5,156 bases of DNA from an uncultured Robiginitomaculum sp. (GTDB lineage Bacteria > Pseudomonadota > Alphaproteobacteria > Caulobacterales > Maricaulaceae): contig CALKXN010000107.1 of NCBI GenBank assembly GCA_938003555.1, forward strand, positions 1 through 5,156, read 5' to 3'. A program made the position numbers and the translations under genes. The notes beneath the pieces were generated by a model, which was given only the letters and a program-made list of their open reading frames with translations, was not told the DNA's origin and did not search any database. Shown one piece after another: positions 1 through 4,967 of the stretch. Position 1 is the first letter of the stretch. Every line of letters starts with the position of its first letter.

Positions 1-899
1 ATAATATGGCCTATTTTGGTGACACGAACATTGGCCAATTGAGCCGCATTTCTAATGGCATCCGCATGCAGAGATGGCGCGGCAAACAAGATTTCGAAGT
101 CATCGCCCGCGGTCACCAATGTCTTGAACGCGCCTAGAGTGTCGTGCTGCGCCCTCATCCACCCTCGCGTCGGAACGGAGAATGGGATTGTTTCAACATC
201 AAAGATGATCCCAACACCAGAGGCCCGCGCAATGTGGCCGCTATCTGCAATTAAGCCATCAGAAATATCCACAGACGCGCTGGCATATTTCCGCAGCATT
301 TTACGTAAAACGATGCGCGGCATTGGGCGTTGGTAAGCCTCTTCCCAGATCATCATGCCCTGCCCGCTGATCGGATCAACTTTATGTCCCAAGGCGAGTT
401 GAAGGCCAAGATAAGCATCCCCGATAGTCCCCGTAACATAGACATCATCGCCAGGTTTGGCCCCGCTGCGTTTAACCATGTCCCCGCTCGGAACTGTCCC
501 AATCGCGGTTAGGCTAATCACCAGCGGGCCATCTATACGGGTCGTATCGCCGCCCATGACGTGCCAATCAAACGCCTGCTGCCCGGCCTCAAGCCCCTTG
601 GCAAAGCCAGCGAGCCAGCGCTGATCCATTGCGACAGGTAAGGACAGCGACAGGAAATATCCCCACGGCGTCGCAGCTTTAGCCGCCAAATCAGACAAGT
701 TCACCCGTAGGAGTTTCTCGGCTGTGCCCGCGCCCCACTCGCCAGTTGGAAAGTGCACGCCCTCGACCATCGTGTCTTGGGTTATAACGAGATCTTTGCC
801 CGCAGGCGGTGTGAGCAGCGCCGCATCATCCAATAAACCTAAGCCTTCGGGGGCGGCCAGCGGCGCGAGATAATCTTGGATGAAATCAAATTCACCCAT
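1..899 (-). CDS. thiL: Thiamine-monophosphate kinase ThiL, 3' end cut off by the window edge
   Basis: ThiL phosphorylates thiamine monophosphate to thiamine pyrophosphate with ATP in the cytosol. I translated the frame from the ATG at 899 to the left edge: 299 codons, open throughout. Seen in order: an AIRS/PurM-type Mg-ATP motif LDDAALL (residues 23-29), TQDTMVEGVHF (40-50), NLSDLAA (67-73), GGDTTR (116-121), GTIGDAYLGL (157-166), DISDGLIADS (211-220) and AGDDFEILF (264-272). These are the conserved ThiL blocks, with the metal-binding Asp residues intact. The family is usually about 320-330 residues, so only some 20-30 C-terminal residues should lie outside the window. The gene is last in the visible operon, 5 nt after the nusB stop. 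Its Shine-Dalgarno is weak (purine-rich AGAGAG inside the nusB end), so coupling to nusB is likely. Nothing looks broken. The identification is firm. Confidence 0.95.
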   Translation of the reverse strand, partial: MGEFDFIQDYLAPLAAPEGLGLLDDAALLTPPAGKDLVITQDTMVEGVHFPTGEWGAGTAEKLLRVNLSDLAAKAATPWGYFLSLSLPVAMDQRWLAGFAKGLEAGQQAFDWHVMGGDTTRIDGPLVISLTAIGTVPSGDMVKRSGAKPGDDVYVTGTIGDAYLGLQLALGHKVDPISGQGMMIWEEAYQRPMPRIVLRKMLRKYASASVDISDGLIADSGHIARASGVGIIFDVETIPFSVPTRGWMRAQHDTLGAFKTLVTAGDDFEILFAAPSLHADAIRNAAQLANVRVTKIGHI

Positions 900-904
900 A
901 TCGC

Positions 905-1366
905 CTAACTCTCTGAGAACTCAAATGTTCGTACGTCGCGCGCTAGCTTATCCAGCGCGGCATTGACGAATTTCGGCTCTGGCCCGTCATAGAAATCCAT
1001 CGCCAGCGTCACATATTCATCGATCACGACTTTGGCCGGAACATCAACGCGAAAGCCAAGCTCAAATACAGCTGAGCGCATGATGGCACGTAGCGTAATA
1101 TCCAAACGGGAAAGCTTCCATTTCTCAGTCAGGCGCGCGCGAATTTTATCGTCAATCACGTCTTGCTCGCGTACAACGCCTGTGACGAGTTCTTCGAAGA
1201 ACTCTTCATCAACGGCGATAAAATTTTCTTCGCCGTCATAACCAAATTCGTGATTACGAAATTGCATGACCACAGCATTCGCGCCTTGGCCCGACAGCTC
1301 CATTTGATAAAGGGCTTGCACCGCTGCGAGGCGGGCTGCGCCGCGTAATTCCGAATTCATGTCCAT
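905..1366 (-). CDS. nusB: Transcription antitermination factor NusB
   Basis: NusB pairs with NusE (ribosomal protein S10), binds boxA RNA and supports antitermination on rRNA operons. The 153-residue protein has the expected all-helical NusB pattern: an N-terminal block RGAARLAAVQALYQMELSG (about residues 8-26), a central DEEFFEELVTGV block, and the C-terminal signature WKLSRLDITLRAIMRSAVFEL followed by DVPAKVVIDEYVTLAMDF and EPKFVNAALDKLAR. Length is normal for alphaproteobacterial NusB. The ATG at 1366 shares one base with the ribH stop (TAATG) and is preceded by AAAGAG with 6 nt spacing. A second ATG at codon 3 (1360) is an alternative start that I cannot exclude. Location between ribH and thiL is the standard arrangement. 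No anomaly seen. Confidence 0.95.
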   Translation of the reverse strand: MDMNSELRGAARLAAVQALYQMELSGQGANAVVMQFRNHEFGYDGEENFIAVDEEFFEELVTGVVREQDVIDDKIRARLTEKWKLSRLDITLRAIMRSAVFELGFRVDVPAKVVIDEYVTLAMDFYDGPEPKFVNAALDKLARDVRTFEFSES

Positions 1367-1797
1367 TACGCGCTCTTTAGCTCGCTGCGGATTTTGATCA
1401 TTTTCAGACAGGCATTCGCCGCAAAGCCGCCTTTGTCTTTCTTGGCTTTATTCGCGCGGGCTTCGGCCTGTTTGTCATCTTCGACGGTGATAATACCGTT
1501 CCCAATCGCCAGCTGTTGATTAACGGCCAAATCCATAATGGCGCGCGCGCTCTCGCCGCAAACATAATCATAATGCGTTGTCTCGCCGCGAATAACGCAG
1601 CCCAGCGCGACATAGCCGTCAAAGCCAGAATTAGCGGCCTCAGCCATAGAAATGACATGCGGGATTTCCAGCGCCCCCGGGACAGTCACTTTCGTGATTT
1701 GAGCTTTAGCGGCCTGTAAGGCCTCCAGCGCGCCTTCGAGCAACATATCGGAATAGTCCTCATAGAACCGCGCTTCGATCACAAGAATTTTAGCCAT
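1366..1797 (-). CDS. ribH: 6,7-dimethyl-8-ribityllumazine synthase RibH
   Basis: RibH condenses 5-amino-6-ribitylamino-uracil with 3,4-dihydroxybutanone 4-phosphate to dimethylribityllumazine, the penultimate step of riboflavin synthesis. The 143-residue product shows the family blocks: an aromatic residue near the start of the fold (ARFYEDYSDMLLEGA, residues 9-23, with F11 in the substrate-stacking position), VPGALEIP (39-46), ALGCVIRGETTHYDYV (64-79) holding the catalytic His at H75, and a C-terminal phosphate-binding region with R114 and K122 (KDKGGFAANA). In the alphaproteobacterial style, the segment GNGIITVEDDKQAEARA (99-115) replaces the commoner FGVLT-type motif. Length is at the short end but normal for the family, which assembles as pentamers or 60-mers. 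The start ATG overlaps the upstream stop by one base (TAATG), and a GGA lies 8 nt before it. No sign of inactivation. Confidence 0.96.
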   Translation of the reverse strand: MAKILVIEARFYEDYSDMLLEGALEALQAAKAQITKVTVPGALEIPHVISMAEAANSGFDGYVALGCVIRGETTHYDYVCGESARAIMDLAVNQQLAIGNGIITVEDDKQAEARANKAKKDKGGFAANACLKMIKIRSELKSA

Positions 1798-2939
1798 TAT
1801 TTCGTTCCGCTAATAAGAGGCGTGATGCCTGTAAGGTCCAAGTCATAAGCTTCCAACCCGATCAGTTTTGGCATGACATTGGTGATGAGGCGCATTTTTC
1901 GCACGCCAAGATGCGTGAGCATTTGCGCGCCGACGCCATATTCCCGCACGGTTTGCGCCTTGCGATCTACTACACTTTTATGCGCGCCAAGACGTTCCAG
2001 TAGCGTATCAATAGAGCCCTCACGGATAAGCACGAGAACAGCATGGCCATCATGAGCCGCAAGCTGTTTCATTGCGTCCCAAATCAGACCGCTACGCGGG
2101 CTTTCTTCGTAAAGAATATCGCCAGCGAAATCGACTTTGTGAACGCGCACAAGGCTCTCTTTACCTTTTGAAGCCTCGCCTTTAACCAAGGCGACATGTT
2201 CCAGACCATCAAGATAATTGCGGAAGATATGAATTTTAAAGTCATCACCATTTTGCGACGTAAAATCACTCGCCGCGACATGTTTGACGAAATGATCTTT
2301 CTTCATACGATAGGCGACAAGGTCTTCGATCGTGCCGATTTTCATGCCGTGAAATTGCGCGAATTTCACCAAATCGTCCAGACGCGCCATCGTGCCATCA
2401 TCATTCATGATCTCGCAAATCACAGCCGATGGGTTCAGCCCCGCCATGCGCGAAATATCTACGCTGGCTTCGGTATGACCTGTGCGCACTAATACGCCGC
2501 CATCTTTGGCGATAATCGGGAACATATGGCCGGGCGTGACGATGTCATCAGCGCGGCTGTCCGGATCAATCGCAGTTTGAATTGTATGGCTGCGGTCGCC
2601 CGCGCTAATGCCCGTCGTCACGCCTTCGCGCGCCTCGATGGACTGCGTGAACGCTGTCTCGAAACGGGAGCGATTATCAAGGCTCATATTGCGAAGGTCT
2701 AACGCGTCGGCTCTGTCTTGCTCAATGGCGAGGCAGATCAGACCACGGCCAAAGCGCGCCATGAAGTTAATCGCGTCCGGGGTCGCAAATTGCGCGGGAA
2801 TAATCAGGTCACCCTCATTCTCGCGGTCTTCGGCATCGACCAAGATATACATCCGGCCATTACGCGCATCTTCGATAATCTCTTCCGGCGTCGCCAGATT
2901 ATAGACGCTTTGCAGCGTCGTCTCATTTAGTTCGCTCAT
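1797..2939 (-). CDS. ribB: 3,4-dihydroxy-2-butanone 4-phosphate synthase fused to a degenerate GTP cyclohydrolase II-like domain (RibBX type)
   Basis: The N-terminal domain (about residues 15-212) is a complete DHBP synthase, which converts ribulose 5-phosphate to DHBP plus formate. It has DAEDRENEGDL (35-45, the acidic Mg-binding loop), GLICLA (66-71), FTQSIEAREGVTTGISAGDRSHT (97-119, written here as a span around T98, E105 and D115), PGHMFPI (136-142), RTGHTEAS (152-159) with catalytic-region H155 and E157, and ICEIMNDDGTMAR (174-186). The C-terminal domain (about 216-380) follows the GTP cyclohydrolase II fold pattern (VRVHK at 264-268, LGVRKMRLITN). However, it contains no cysteine at all, so the three zinc-ligand Cys of true RibA are absent, and the active-site stretch is rewritten to FAGDILYEESPRSG. 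Such RibB-RibX fusions are common in Proteobacteria. Databases often call them RibBA, but GTP cyclohydrolase II activity is not expected. The start ATG overlaps the ribE stop as ATGA; no strong ribosome site is seen. Confidence 0.93.
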   Translation of the reverse strand: MSELNETTLQSVYNLATPEEIIEDARNGRMYILVDAEDRENEGDLIIPAQFATPDAINFMARFGRGLICLAIEQDRADALDLRNMSLDNRSRFETAFTQSIEAREGVTTGISAGDRSHTIQTAIDPDSRADDIVTPGHMFPIIAKDGGVLVRTGHTEASVDISRMAGLNPSAVICEIMNDDGTMARLDDLVKFAQFHGMKIGTIEDLVAYRMKKDHFVKHVAASDFTSQNGDDFKIHIFRNYLDGLEHVALVKGEASKGKESLVRVHKVDFAGDILYEESPRSGLIWDAMKQLAAHDGHAVLVLIREGSIDTLLERLGAHKSVVDRKAQTVREYGVGAQMLTHLGVRKMRLITNVMPKLIGLEAYDLDLTGITPLISGTK

Positions 2940-3562
2940 GAGATGTCTTTCATATGGGCCAAGTATCGGGCGACATAACGCGCGATAGTATCAATTTCCA
3001 GATTTACTTTCGTATCGGACTGCAATCGCCCCAGCGTGGTCACCTCCCATGTGTGGGGAATAATATTGACCTCAAACCAATCGGGGCCGACGTCGTTGAC
3101 GGTCAACGACACGCCATCAATCGTGATCGAACCTTTGGGCGCTATCCCGAAGCGCAGATCTGCGGGCGAGCCAAACCGAATTTTATGCGAACCTGCGATT
3201 TCCTCCACGCTCATCACATGGCCAATCCCATCGACATGACCGGACACCATATGCCCGCCATATTCATCGCCAACTTTCATCGCGCGTTCGAGATTGATAC
3301 GCGTTCCCACCGCCCAATCGCCCAAATGAGTTTTGGACAGGCTTTCATCCGACACCTCAACGACAAATACGCATCCGCGCTCCGTTTTGGTCTTTTCAAT
3401 CACCGTCATACAGGCCCCGGACAGGGCAATAGACGCGCCAATATCAATCGTATCAGGGTCATAGGAGCAGGTAATATTCATGCGCGTATCGCCCCACTCA
3501 CCTTGGGTGTCACGGGTGATGGCCGTCACCTGACCAATATCAGTAATTATGCCTGTAAACAT
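2936..3562 (-). CDS. ribE: Riboflavin synthase, alpha subunit
   Basis: The enzyme dismutates two dimethylribityllumazine molecules into riboflavin and the ribitylamino-pyrimidine. The 208-residue protein has the two tandem lumazine-binding barrels. The N-terminal one holds MFTGI at the very start, SIALSGACMTV (44-54, with C51 in the usual Cys position), ESLSKTHLG (73-81) and the linker NLERAM plus GGHMVSGHVDG (102-112). The C-terminal one holds KGSITIDGVSLTVN (143-156), IIPHTWEVTTLG (167-178) and LEIDTIARYVAR (188-199), whose D191 likely matches the catalytic Asp. I chose the ATG at 3562 because family members begin with MFTGI at residue 1 and because it shares one base with the upstream stop (TAATG). 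GGGAG lies 11 nt upstream. A longer TTG-started version from 3580 would add six residues and overlap the upstream gene by 19 nt. Gene symbol usage varies (ribE or ribC). Confidence 0.95.
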   Translation of the reverse strand: MFTGIITDIGQVTAITRDTQGEWGDTRMNITCSYDPDTIDIGASIALSGACMTVIEKTKTERGCVFVVEVSDESLSKTHLGDWAVGTRINLERAMKVGDEYGGHMVSGHVDGIGHVMSVEEIAGSHKIRFGSPADLRFGIAPKGSITIDGVSLTVNDVGPDWFEVNIIPHTWEVTTLGRLQSDTKVNLEIDTIARYVARYLAHMKDIS

Positions 3563-4227
3563 TACGCGTAAGTCTCCCAAATATCGTCGCCAATTTCTTG
3601 GATAGATACGCGCGACAGACGCCCAACAGACTGCATTGTCTTGAGGCCGAGTGACCCAATCGCGTCACGCCCGTCGCCGCCCAAAATTATCGGCGCGCGG
3701 AACCACTCTATGCGGTCTATGACCCCAGCTTTCATAAAGCTCGCCGCAAGCTGCCCGCCGCCTTCGAGCAAAAGCGTTTCTACGCCAAGCCGCCACAAGC
3801 CGGATAAAGCGGCAATAATATCTAATCCGGTCTCTAACTTTGGCAGGCCAATAATTTGAACGCCCAGCGCGGTGAGAGCCAATGCGTCCTTTCCTGTGTC
3901 TTGCCCCGTTTCACAAAACAGCACGACCGGAACATCCTTGGCCGTCTGCGCGAGATTTGAGTCTGGTGACAAACGAGCATGACTATCAAATATGACGCGC
4001 ATCGGATTAGGCAAATCGCCCTCTCGCGTCGTCAGCTGCGGGTTATCCAGCACAGCTGTATTTGCGCCAATACAAATTGCGTCATGCGCGCCGCGAAACA
4101 ATCGCCCCTGCGCGCGGGCCTTCTCACCTGTTACCCATTCCGATTGCCCATTCGACAAAGCAATCTTCCCGTCCAGCGATGTGGCGAGTTTGAGGGTGAC
4201 CTGAGGGCGGCTCACTACTCTACTCAC
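3562..4227 (-). CDS. ribD: Stand-alone RibD-type 5-amino-6-(5-phosphoribosylamino)uracil reductase, lacking the deaminase domain
   Basis: The product is 221 residues and aligns only with the C-terminal reductase half of bifunctional RibD (usually about 360-380 residues), a dihydrofolate-reductase-like NADPH enzyme reducing the ribosyl group to ribityl. Seen: VTLKLATSLDGKIALSNG (10-27), SEWVTG (29-34), GANTAVLDNPQLTTR (54-68, with the D-N-P-x-L-T substrate loop), LLLEGGGQLAASF (152-164, the EGG cofactor motif), and the terminal strand IILGGDG (180-186). The zinc deaminase part (HAE and PCxxxGxxPPC motifs) is absent here and everywhere else in the window. Nothing can be hidden upstream because the nrdR stop overlaps the start by one base (TAGTG). 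The start codon is GTG. A second in-frame GTG at 4215 lies within a small duplication and may be used instead. It sits in the normal ribD slot, so it probably does the reductase step while a separate protein does the deamination. Confidence 0.9.
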   Translation of the reverse strand: MSRVVSRPQVTLKLATSLDGKIALSNGQSEWVTGEKARAQGRLFRGAHDAICIGANTAVLDNPQLTTREGDLPNPMRVIFDSHARLSPDSNLAQTAKDVPVVLFCETGQDTGKDALALTALGVQIIGLPKLETGLDIIAALSGLWRLGVETLLLEGGGQLAASFMKAGVIDRIEWFRAPIILGGDGRDAIGSLGLKTMQSVGRLSRVSIQEIGDDIWETYA

Positions 4228-4229
4228 TA
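4211..4229 (-). repeat. Short direct repeat at the nrdR/ribD junction
   Basis: On the minus strand the junction reads TAGTGAGTAGAGTAGTGAG: two copies of TAGTGAG offset by 12 nt. In the ribD frame this duplicates Val-Ser-Arg (MSRV then VSRP) and provides two in-frame GTG codons, at 4227 and 4215, while the first copy also holds the nrdR TAG stop. The repeat is seen directly. That it is a 12-bp tandem duplication is an inference. Confidence 0.7.
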
Positions 4230-4688
4230 CTCCGCGCCGTCCAGTTTTTCATCATCAATAAAGGCTTCGAAGTCTTTGGTTTCTTTGAAATCTTTATAGA
4301 CAGAGGCGTAACGCACATAGGCGACGCTATCGAGATTGGCGAGGCCTTCCATAATGGCTTGACCAATCACATCAGATGACACTTCAAGTTCACCCATAGA
4401 TTCCAAACGGCGCACAATACCGGATAGCATTTGCTCAATTTGATCTGCGCTAATCGGGCGTTTCTGCATCGCGATATTGACGCTGCGCATCATTTTATCG
4501 CGGTCAAATGGCACGCGGCGACCAGTCTTTTTGACAACAGTTAATTCGCGCAGTTGCACGCGCTCAAATGTCGTGAACCGCGCCGCGCAGCTATTGCATT
4601 GGCGGCGGCGGCGAATGGCATTGCCGTCCTCCGCGCTGCGACTGTCTTTGACTTGTGTATCTTCGGATCCGCAAAATGGACAACGCAT
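4227..4688 (-). CDS. nrdR: Ribonucleotide reductase transcriptional repressor NrdR
   Basis: NrdR is a zinc-ribbon/ATP-cone regulator that senses ATP/dATP and represses ribonucleotide reductase genes. The 153-residue protein begins MRCPFCG and has four zinc-ligand cysteines, C3 and C6 in the first pair and C31 and C34 in the second. RRRRQC and the DNA-contact block RFTTFER (37-43) follow the family pattern. The ATP-cone starts at [16 protein letters not shown] (about 51-66) and runs to about residue 140, including [14 protein letters not shown] and [11 protein letters not shown]. Length is typical. The ATG at 4688 has a good Shine-Dalgarno (AAGAGG, 7 nt upstream), and there is no upstream gene on this strand, so it is the first gene of the operon. 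NrdR next to rib genes is a common alphaproteobacterial arrangement. No canonical NrdR-box pair is seen in its own promoter region. Confidence 0.97.
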   Translation of the reverse strand: MRCPFCGSEDTQVKDSRSAEDGNAIRRRRQCNSCAARFTTFERVQLRELTVVKKTGRRVPFDRDKMMRSVNIAMQKRPISADQIEQMLSGIVRRLESMGELEVSSDVIGQAIMEGLANLDSVAYVRYASVYKDFKETKDFEAFIDDEKLDGAE

Positions 4689-4695
4689 GTGAGAG

Positions 4696-4701
4696 CCTCT
4701 T
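4696..4701 (-). promoter_or_regulatory. Ribosome binding site of nrdR
   Basis: The minus strand reads AAGAGG followed by 7 nt and the nrdR ATG. It is the best Shine-Dalgarno in the operon and supports the chosen start. Confidence 0.75.
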
Positions 4702-4718
4702 TAATTCTTTCACAACAT

Positions 4719-4748
4719 CTAGCTAGCTTGTCCGATAAAGTACAGCAT
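4719..4748 (-). other. Possible 9-residue upstream ORF in the nrdR leader
   Basis: On the minus strand an ATG at 4748 opens a ten-codon frame encoding MLYFIGQAS and ending in TAG at 4719. An AAAGGG lies 10 nt upstream of the ATG and could serve as a ribosome site. The ATG forms the loop of the inverted repeat at 4740-4754. A second tiny frame from ATG 4767 (MKGRRTDAVLYRTS) overlaps it in another phase and stops at 4723. Such frames arise easily by chance, so this is a weak candidate for a leader peptide rather than a gene call. Confidence 0.2.
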
Positions 4749-4754
4749 CTGTAC
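4740..4754. repeat. Perfect 6-bp inverted repeat in the nrdR leader
   Basis: GTACAG-CAT-CTGTAC is a perfect inverted repeat with 3-nt spacer. It lies about 25-40 nt downstream of the inferred nrdR transcription start and 52 nt before the start codon. It could be an operator for a dimeric regulator or a small RNA hairpin. There is no U-tract on either side, so it is not a terminator. I do not recognise it as a known operator. Confidence 0.55.
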
Positions 4755-4781
4755 GGCGCCCTTTCATAAAAACTTATTCTG

Positions 4782-4786
4782 GACTC
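4782..4786. promoter_or_regulatory. GANTC (CcrM-type) methylation site in the nrdR promoter
   Basis: GACTC here matches the GANTC recognition sequence of the alphaproteobacterial cell-cycle methyltransferase CcrM. It shares its last base with the inferred -10 element and falls between -10 and the expected transcription start. It is the only GANTC that I find in the intergenic region. Methylation and its effect are inferred. Confidence 0.45.
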
Positions 4787-4812
4787 TCATAGCATTTGTA
4801 AAATACAGTCAA
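4786..4812 (-). promoter_or_regulatory. Predicted housekeeping promoter for the nrdR-rib operon
   Basis: The minus strand has TTGACTG at 4812-4806 and GCTATGAG at 4793-4786, separated by 12 nt. The Caulobacter-type housekeeping sigma consensus is TTGACGS, 10-14 nt, GCTANAWC. The match is 6 of 7 at -35 and 6 of 8 at -10, with correct spacing. The expected start is near 4779, giving a leader of about 90 nt. No other promoter is visible within the tightly packed operon, so it probably drives all seven genes. No FMN riboswitch is recognisable in the leader. Confidence 0.6.
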
Positions 4813-4868
4813 TTTGATGCGGCTTAATTTGCAGAGAGCACTCCACAAGCCGTTCTTTAAGAGCTATT

Positions 4869-4884
4869 TTAACCGCAAATTAAC
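4869..4884 (+). promoter_or_regulatory. CtrA-type binding site TTAA-N7-TTAAC
   Basis: TTAACCGCAAATTAAC fits the full CtrA consensus TTAA-N7-TTAAC exactly. CtrA is the alphaproteobacterial cell-cycle master regulator that activates pilus and flagellar genes in Caulobacter. The box lies 84 nt upstream of the Tad-type pilus gene and about 57 nt upstream of the nrdR -35 element, so the pilus gene is the likelier target. Further TTAA half-sites flank it at 4857-4860 and 4892-4895. Confidence 0.6.
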
Positions 4885-4889
4885 AATGC

Positions 4890-4897
4890 GCTTAAAC
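4890..4897 (+). promoter_or_regulatory. Candidate -10 element for the tad gene
   Basis: GCTTAAAC matches the Caulobacter-type -10 consensus GCTANAWC at all but the fourth position and begins 5 nt after the CtrA box. No good -35 is visible, as expected if an activator substitutes for it, but the box is closer to -10 than in typical CtrA-activated promoters. The start would be near 4904, giving a leader of about 64 nt. Tentative. Confidence 0.35.
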
Positions 4898-4933
4898 TCA
4901 AACTTCACACGAAACATCTAATGCATATCTTCG

Positions 4934-4952
4934 AACTGCGACTGTCGCAGTT
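4934..4952. repeat. Perfect 9-bp inverted repeat upstream of the tad gene
   Basis: AACTGCGACTGTCGCAGTT has perfect 9-bp arms around one central T. It ends 15 nt before the ATG at 4968 and 3 nt before the probable GGA ribosome site at 4956-4958. As RNA it could fold into an 8-bp stem with a three-base loop beside the ribosome site. As DNA it could be a dimer operator. No T-run follows on either strand, so terminator function is unlikely. Confidence 0.65.
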
Positions 4953-4967
4953 ATTGGAACCAAGATT

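Noticed and set aside
55..512. Two plus-strand open frames over thiL
   Set aside because: They are shadows. The minus strand reads uninterrupted through all ThiL motifs, so there is no frameshift to explain and no separate gene.
2954..3571. A 205-codon open frame on the plus strand opposite ribE
   Set aside because: It is an antisense shadow of a clearly conserved gene, has no recognisable domain, and its residue composition is what reverse reading of ribE gives.
3563..3580. TTG-initiated six-residue extension of riboflavin synthase
   Set aside because: The family starts at MFTGI, the ATG at 3562 shows the same TAATG overlap as two other junctions here, and the extension would overlap the upstream gene needlessly.
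4712..4731. ACAA-N12-TTGT with internal CTAGCTAG as a NrdR box
   Set aside because: The central bases do not fit the NrdR-box pattern and the outer and inner symmetries have different centres. A tandem second box is also missing.
4689..4780. FMN riboswitch in the leader of the rib operon
   Set aside because: The roughly 90-nt leader lacks the conserved AGGGGC-type core and multi-stem layout of the RFN element and is too short to hold one.
4934..4952. Rho-independent terminator
   Set aside because: The stem is strong but no T-run follows on either strand, and it lies between a divergent promoter and a start codon, where no transcript ends are expected.
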